From Centrapalus pauciflorus (taxonomy: Eukaryota > Streptophyta > Magnoliopsida > Asterales > Asteraceae), in the NCBI GenBank assembly GCA_020465985.1, contig JAANYP010001790.1, positions 833,501-897,500 on the forward strand: a DNA stretch of 64,000 nt, read 5' to 3'. Positions 57,830-64,000 of this stretch are shown here, one piece after another (position 1 is the stretch's first letter; the number at the start of each line of letters is the position of its first letter). Position numbers and translations under genes: made by a program. Below the pieces are notes generated by a model that saw nothing but the letters and a program-made list of their open reading frames with translations, was not told the origin of the DNA and made no database searches.

Positions 57830-59645
57830 GACTAAATTACATAAATGGTCCCTGTGGTTTATATGAAATTACGTTTTTGGTCCCTCAAAGAATTTTATTA
57901 CACCACTAGTCCCTAAAATCGAAAAGTTGTAACATTTTGGTCACTGAAACTAACGGCGTTAACTTGAGCCGTTAGTTTCAGGGACATTTTCGTCCGTTTG
58001 AATTTCAGGGACCATTTATGTACATATCATACTTTTAGGGACCAAAATATTACTTTCTTTTTATAATTTAATTTAGTTTTCATATATATATTTAGTATTT
58101 CTTTCTTTTTATAAATTAATTATCCAAATATAATATAATATTTTTTTATTCCTTTTATTTTAATTATTAATTTTTATTTGTATTTTTATTGTTATTATGA
58201 AGGTTAGCTTTTTTTTATGTATTACTATAATTATTTATTTAAGATTATATATGATATACGTGGTTCATTTTTTTCAATTATTTATTGAGAATCCAAATCT
58301 TTCTCTATTCTTTTTTTCATTTAAGAAAATAAAAACTAGTTATAGTTGTTTTCGTTCGGAAAATCTAAAATCGAAATGATTAATTTCTTTTATTCATTCA
58401 AAAAAGTTCAAAATAAGGACGTGTTGAAACTTTTTTTCGTTTGGAAAAAAAAATATAATCAAAATGGTTCGTAGTTTCTTCATTGCAAATACTTGATAAA
58501 AAATTTAATTTTAAATGGTTTAAAAAAATAAGAATTGGAATGGTTGATCGCTTTTTAGTAAAAAAAATTTAATTTCGAATGGTTTGTTGTTTTTTATTGA
58601 AAAAATTGAAGTTTTATTGATTTTTTTATCTATGTTTAATTAAAAATCCGAATGGTTTTTTGTCTGAAAAAATCAAATATCATAATGATTCATCGTTTTT
58701 TGATCAAAAAATTGAAATAAAAAAATAATCATTCTTAATTTATTTATTTATTACTAAAAAGCGATATGCCATTCCAATTCTTGATTTTTTCAAACAAAAA
58801 ATAATTCTTATTTTTAATTAAACGTAGATAAAAAAAATCAATAAAACTTCGATTTTTTAATAAAAAACAACAAATCATTCGGAATTTAATTTTTTTTTAT
58901 TTTTTAGCGATTAACCATTCCAATTCTTGATTTTTCAGAGCATTTAAAAATAAAAATTTTATTAACTATTTGCAATGAAGAAACTACGAATTTTGATTTT
59001 ATTCTTTTTCCAAATGAAAAAAAACTTCAACCACGTCCTTATTTTGAACTTTTTTTAAATTTAGAAAAGAAATAAATCATTTTGATTTTAGATTTTCCGA
59101 ACGAATAAAAACTACAACTAGGTTGTATTTTTCTTAAATGAAAAAAAGAACAGAGAAATATTTGGATTCTCAATAAAAAATTAAAAAAAATGAACCATGT
59201 ATATCATATATAATCTTAAATAAATAATTATAGTAATACATCAAAAAAGCTAACCTTAATAATAACAATAAATATACAAATAAAAATTAATAATTAAAAG
59301 AAAAGGAATAAAAAAATAAAATGTTATATTTGGATAATTAATTTATAAAAAGAAAGAAATACTAAATATATATATATATATATGAAAACTATGAAAATTA
59401 AATTAAATTATAAAAAGAAAGTAACATTTTGGTCCCTGAAAGTATGATACGTACATAAATGGTCCCTGAAATTCAAAAGGACGAAAATGCCCCTGAAACT
59501 AACGGCTCAAGTTAACCGCCGTTAGTTTCAGGGACCATAATGTTACAACTTTTTGATTTTAGGGACTAGTGGTGTAATAAAAATTTTTCAGGGACCAAAA
59601 CCATGATTTCATATAAACCACAGGGACCATTTATGTAATTTAGTC
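57830..59645. mobile_element. Mutator-type element, 1.8-kb near-perfect palindrome
   Basis: Ends gactaaattacataaatggt and the inverse. The perfect 9-bp duplication taaaaaata lies at 57821-57829 and 59646-59654. The arms stay complementary almost to the centre near 58740; for instance gtagtttcttcattgcaaat at 58471 pairs with the inverse at 58970. A smaller inverted pair (cttgagccgttagtttcagg) lies in each arm. No transposase frame. Confidence 0.88.
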
Positions 59646-59654
59646 TAAAAAATA

Positions 59655-59988
59655 TATTAAAAGTAATCAGGTTATTTTTACATAAAAAGTAATCACGCCG
59701 GGGTCCCAACCCCGGCTCGTTCAAAAGGGTTGCAGCAACCGTGGACAAGATTACACATCATTGACTTATTGACTACGATTCAATTAATTTCCTCTTAGAA
59801 TTATTTTTTAAAAAAAAAAACTTAAGATTTGATTAAATAAACAAAATTGTAGCTTAATTGCATACGACACCTACACAAGATTACAATACACACGTCAATT
59901 ACATAAATATAAATACTGAAACATAAATAGAAATACGAAAAAGTAAACAAACGTATAGCTGAGGCATGTATTGGATATAATTCTCTCG
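59655..59988. other. Intergenic, no gene seen
   Basis: Includes a GC patch (cgccggggtcccaaccccgg, 59696-59715), itself a short inverted repeat; otherwise AT-rich. Confidence 0.5.
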
Positions 59989-60286
59989 GGGTGCGTTTGG
60001 CATGGTGAATGGAGATAATGAAATTGAAATGATTTTCAAACTTATTTTTTCATAGGACGTCATCATCAATTCTCAAGTGAAAGATGGAGAAACTTATTAG
60101 TGTAAATATCATTTCTTTGGTTTTCTTTTCAACATATAGAGAATCAAAACAAGAAAAAATGAATTGAAATTGTATTATCTTCATTCTATATGTCAAATCT
60201 TAATTGATATATTATGGTTCTTTGGCAACAAAGTTTGAAAACAAAAGCAATTTCATTCTCTTCATTTCTTCGTACCAAACGTAACC
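59989..60286. mobile_element. Tourist-like (PIF/Harbinger) MITE, copy 1
   Basis: Starts gggtgcgtttggcatggtga and ends cgtaccaaacgtaacc. The interior matches the copy at 60600 (gattttcaaacttatttttt, catcaattctcaagtgaa). TTA follows on the right but the left flank is ctc. Confidence 0.75.
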
Positions 60287-60599
60287 TTAAATCAAATTCA
60301 TTATATATCTGCTTTTCAGGATATATACATTCGTCAAAAATTTGTACTGTCAAAATATTATACACAGTATATTTTTGTCATACACAACAAGTTTATCTAA
60401 AATGACAAAATCACACTTACGTTTTGAGGTACAAGACTAACATGATAAAAATATAATTAAGAATGAAATATAGCCACTTTAACTAAAGTTGATGTGTATG
60501 ACAAAATGTGTTGTGTACAAATAATCTCTCATATAATAAGGTTGTATGTCTTGAATAGACTCATTTTGCCGTATAAGTACAAAGAAATGGTTATTATTA
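60287..60599. other. AT-rich spacer between two related MITEs
   Basis: No gene or element recognised. Confidence 0.5.
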
Positions 60600-60903
60600 G
60601 GGTGCGTTTGGTACGGAGAATGAAGAATTGGAATTGAATTGATTTTCAAACTTATTTTTTCATCGGACGTCACCATCAATTCTCAAGTGAATAATGGAGA
60701 ATTGGTTTTTTGTGTAAATATCATTTCTTTAGTTTTCTCTTCAACATGGAGAGAATCAAAACAAGAGAAAGAGAATTGAGATTGTCTTGTTTTCTCTTCA
60801 ATCTATGTGTCAAATCTTAATTGATATGTTATAGTCATTTGTCAACAAAGCTTGAAAACTAACAGAATTTCATTCTTTTCATTTCTTTGTACCAAACGCA
60901 ACC
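60600..60903. mobile_element. Tourist-like (PIF/Harbinger) MITE, copy 2
   Basis: Starts gggtgcgtttggtacgga and ends tgtaccaaacgcaacc, with TTA on both sides (60597-60599 and 60904-60906), the expected 3-bp duplication. About 304 bp, non-coding. Confidence 0.85.
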
Positions 60904-60906
60904 TTA

Positions 60907-61469
60907 TAGTATTTACATACACACATTTGATCCACGTGTCAACGTACTAATATATGGTTGTATGTCGTTAAAATCTTGAAAGAAAAAATAACGCAAAATC
61001 CAGCATGCCTACTATATACAACTATATAAATGGCAAGAGGCCAAGATATGATCTATACAAGTGTATGAACATGCCATGATCAGAGCTTCAATGTGATATG
61101 ATTTTGATCATCTATTCTTTTCTTTTTGATTTATTCTGACGATCTAGAAAATTATCTAGGATTGTTTGTATTTGTATTCAACCACCCTTTCTGCAAATTG
61201 TATTCTATTCTTATAGGGACTTCATGTATACCCAATATTAAATATTGTAAGATTTGCACATGTACACTATATAATTTGCAAGAGATGATATATACATCTG
61301 TGTGGATATACACCCATATGATCCGCCTGTCGACTTGGTATACTACTGTATGCGGTGAAAATGTTAGTAGAAAAAAAAATATCATGGTTTGATGCACAAC
61401 AGACTTGTGATATTGTGCTAGCCTGAAATTTTAAAATCCTAATTCATATTCTCGGCAAGCATAGGCGTA
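60907..61469. other. Intergenic, no supported gene
   Basis: AT-rich; the short frames on both strands have no recognisable domain. Confidence 0.5.
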
Positions 61470-62560
61470 CACAAGTTCAATGGTTTATGCTTAAATTATC
61501 ATAGTTTAGTGTCAATTTTCTTACAAAATAGACACGCACTCACTAGCATGAAAATTTTAGAGTTGCATTCAGCTTTGCAAGTTGTTGATGTACACAATTA
61601 AGTTGAATGGTTTTTTTTTATCATGGTTTATGGATCTTTCCTTATATAACAAACATGTGCTAACTCAAAATTCATAATTGTATTCATGTCCATGATACAT
61701 TCTACAATTATGTATCCATGTTTTAAAGAAGAGAAAAAAGACATGAGATTAGGTCTCTTAACTGATAAAACTATAAATGTTTTTGTGTTCACATAATGCG
61801 ATGACATACACAAATTTAATGGTTTTTCCTTGATATAGATTGGGGCTCTTTAGTATCCACAAGAATCATGGGCGGATCCAGTGTATCGGCGTAGGGGTCA
61901 AACGACCCCGCTAAATTTTGTATTTTACGTATTATATATATAATCGAAATTTTTTTTGACTCCTATGCTTTTTGAAGCTCGACCCCAATATCCTTGTTAG
62001 TTTTTATAAATTTTACTGATAAAAAATTTGGTTACAAAATCTAAGAAAATATACCCAAACCTAATAGTTGAAACATAGTTTTTATAAATTTTTAAGTTCG
62101 ACGTTGATATCCTTGTTAGTTTTTAATTGATAGAGAATTATTTGTCAATGTTTCGGATGATGATGTAATAATTAATAACCTATTTTCGAAAGATGAAAAC
62201 TCGTAGAAAACAATTGTAGAATCTAATTTTTTTAGTTCGTAATTAATGACGATGTAGCATTTACATATTTATTTTATTATTTAATCAAGATGAACCGGCC
62301 TGAATTTTTGAAGTGTGAAAAATTTTTATACAACTAAAAACACTCGTACTATCGTAGTTTGATAAATTTCGACCACTATCCGCCACTACACATGATCTAT
62401 TAGCAATTTAGCATACACAAGTTTAGTGGCTTTTCCACGCCATAGATTAGGAGACTCTTTCTTTTAATAAGAGACTTGCACCATCAGAATTTTGGAGTTG
62501 TATTTGTGTCCATAGAATTTAGTGTATGTAAGCTTAATGATTTTTTCTTATTATAGACTA
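61470..62560. repeat. Degenerate tandem repeat interrupted by an insertion
   Basis: Five diverged units start near 61470, 61593, 61807, 62415 and 62526. Each begins acacaa(g/a)tt(c/t)aatggttt-like, followed by atcatagttta/atagatta and an attttagagttgtatt-like segment. Units 3 and 4 are separated by the insertion at about 61867-62394. Confidence 0.55.
61867..62394. mobile_element. Possible hAT-like insertion (GGGCGGATCCAG end)
   Basis: The left end catgggcggatccagtg and a right end whose reverse complement is tagtggcggatagtgg recall the plant hAT MITE class starting CAGTGGCGGATCCAG. The flanks match only loosely (cacaagaat and cacatgat). Confidence 0.45.
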
Positions 62561-62598
62561 CGGTATTAAATTTTTTTAATGAGTTATGTCTTACCTTT

Positions 62599-62761
62599 AT
62601 TGTGGGGTTTAGTGCTTTTGGTAAGAGGGATGTTGTGTAAGTGAGAGGTCACAGGTTCGACTCTCGTCGGAGGCAAGTTGAAATTTAGGTGGAGAAAGTA
62701 AGTTTTGGGGTAAATGAGTAGTTTAGGACTAGGAGTAGTATAGTTTGTCGTTCAAAAAAAA
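62599..62761 (+). mobile_element. tRNA-derived SINE
   Basis: A box A-like tttggtaagagggatg, box B ggttcgactctc (62654-62665) and an oligo-A end at about 62754-62761. No target-site duplication was resolved. The box spacing and tail support a SINE rather than a tRNA gene. Confidence 0.7.
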
Positions 62762-63747
62762 TTTTTGTAACATAATTTAACTTGTTTCAATGCTTTTTTA
62801 AGAAGAAAACCTCAAAAACATGTAATTATATATTAGGTACAGATAATTAGTTGTATCCAAAATTATAAAAGATTCGTTTCACTAAAATTTGTCAACATAT
62901 TCCATGTGAATAGAGGCCAAGTAAAGAATTAAGGATGTATTTAATATAATGAAATCTAAAAACTAAAATTACATTGTGATGAGAGTTTAATTCTAAAATG
63001 AGAAAAAGTGAATAATTGATTTCAACATAATTTCATTTTTTTGTCATTTTTTTTATTAAAATTGAGATAATAAAAACAACAAAAGTAATTAAATGGAGTT
63101 TTTATATTTTTTTTTCCCCTTCATTTTTAATGTTGACATTTAGTTATAATAACAGTCTATTTACCAATATATTACATGTGTTGATTTACAAAAATATTTT
63201 TTAAAGTTATGATTATACGTGAATATCATTTTTTATTACCGTATTAGACTTATAATAGTATATAATAATAGTAATGATAAATTTGCATATAAATTTGAAA
63301 CTAAAATTAAAATCCTAAACATTCAAACTTTAATGGATTTAATATTGAAATATTTAATATTTCAAATTCAAAGGTTGTTATAAATTGTACAATTGTCATA
63401 TGATTATATTAAATACAGAAAATAACATTTATGATCTCTTAGTTGTTATTATAGATTTAGATTTTAAAATTAAAAAATAAAAGTTTAGAAACACAATACA
63501 AATTCGGTGATGCTAAAAGAACGCCCATAGGGGTCTAGGAATCCCTAAAAGTATGTTTTTTCCTGACATTTGAAGCTAGGGAGTGCACATTCATAATTGT
63601 TAATGTTAGAAAAAATTAGTTAAAAAAGAAAAAAAAACTATTAATAGAGGTGTCTATTTAGTATAATGAGGTGTCTTTTTAGTAGAAGGAAGAGACAATT
63701 GACAACATGATTAACTGACAGTTTAAGTCTATTTACTTATTTGAGTT
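62762..63747. other. AT-rich intergenic stretch
   Basis: No gene, RNA gene or definable element seen. Confidence 0.5.
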
Positions 63748-63934
63748 AATTACAAAAATGGTCCCTGTGGTTTGTCCTAAAATTTGGATTTGGTCCCTGA
63801 ACTTTTAATTTTGCAGAAACGGTCCTTATTTTCATAGTTTGTTTGCAATTTTGGTCCCTCAACCTATTAACTTTTCTAATATGACCAAATTACCCTTATT
63901 TTGATGCAAACTATAGGGACCATTTCTACAATTA
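63748..63934. mobile_element. Small ggtccctg-type MITE (Mutator-like ends)
   Basis: Ends aattacaaaaatggtccctg and the inverse (agggaccatttctacaatt). They resemble the termini of the palindromic element at 57830. No clear 9-bp duplication was found. Confidence 0.6.
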
Positions 63935-64000
63935 ATTATTTAACTCTTTTTTATTCTTAATTAGATAACTTATTTTTTTTACTGTTACTTAAATTTAATA

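Noticed and set aside
62640..62680. tRNA gene candidate from the box B match
   Set aside because: No cloverleaf with acceptor and anticodon stems could be formed; the A-tail and box layout fit a SINE. The same reasoning applies at 7365 and 46997.

Overview
This is nuclear DNA from a flowering plant, most likely a eudicot. It is AT-rich, with intron-containing genes of plant-specific or plant-typical families, a Tekay/Del-type chromovirus primed by initiator-Met tRNA, and dense hAT, Mutator, PIF/Harbinger, CACTA and SINE insertions. The species cannot be fixed from the sequence alone. No bacterial or organellar segment is visible.

Layout. 1-3755: 3' end of a Ty3/gypsy element with a very long LTR. 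3756-7505: a second LTR-like fragment, (TA)n arrays, a large fold-back, a hAT MITE and a tRNA-derived SINE. 7832-11428 (+): six-exon Rab GTPase of the RABC (Rab18) class. 12662-17401 (-): six-exon ankyrin-repeat gene, convergent with the Rab gene. 17402-26397: no supported gene; tandem repeats, a hAT MITE, a CACTA MITE and several short elements whose ends carry a GGTTC motif beside (TA)n or (CATA)n. 26398-27129 (-): intact ZAT5-like C2H2 zinc-finger repressor gene. 27236-31100: more microsatellite-linked elements. 31114-31533 (-): intact secreted S-protein-homologue gene. 31600-36600: MITEs and AT-rich DNA, including two Mutator-type elements with perfect 9-bp target-site duplications. 36626-45091 (-) and 49218-57677 (+): two nearly identical, apparently coding-competent 8.46-kb chromoviruses in inverted orientation. 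The 4.1 kb between them holds a hAT MITE, a Mutator MITE with a second hAT MITE nested in it, a SINE and a broken PIF/Harbinger ORF1. 57678-64000: a truncated MITE, a 1.8-kb palindromic Mutator-type element, Tourist-like MITEs, a degenerate tandem repeat, a hAT-like insertion and another SINE.

The four cellular genes have no evident functional link: vesicle traffic, a protein-interaction scaffold, stress-type transcriptional repression and a secreted peptide-like protein. The most informative material is the transposon history. The second chromovirus has no matching target-site duplication, and the four LTRs show all four combinations of two polymorphisms, so exchange between elements is likely. 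A short-element family carries helically spaced E2F-like sites. Several unrelated-looking short families share a terminal GGTTC motif and sit against (TA)n, as expected of microsatellite-targeting (Micron-like) elements. All identities and coordinates were worked out by eye; domain and family assignments rest on recognised motifs, not on searches.
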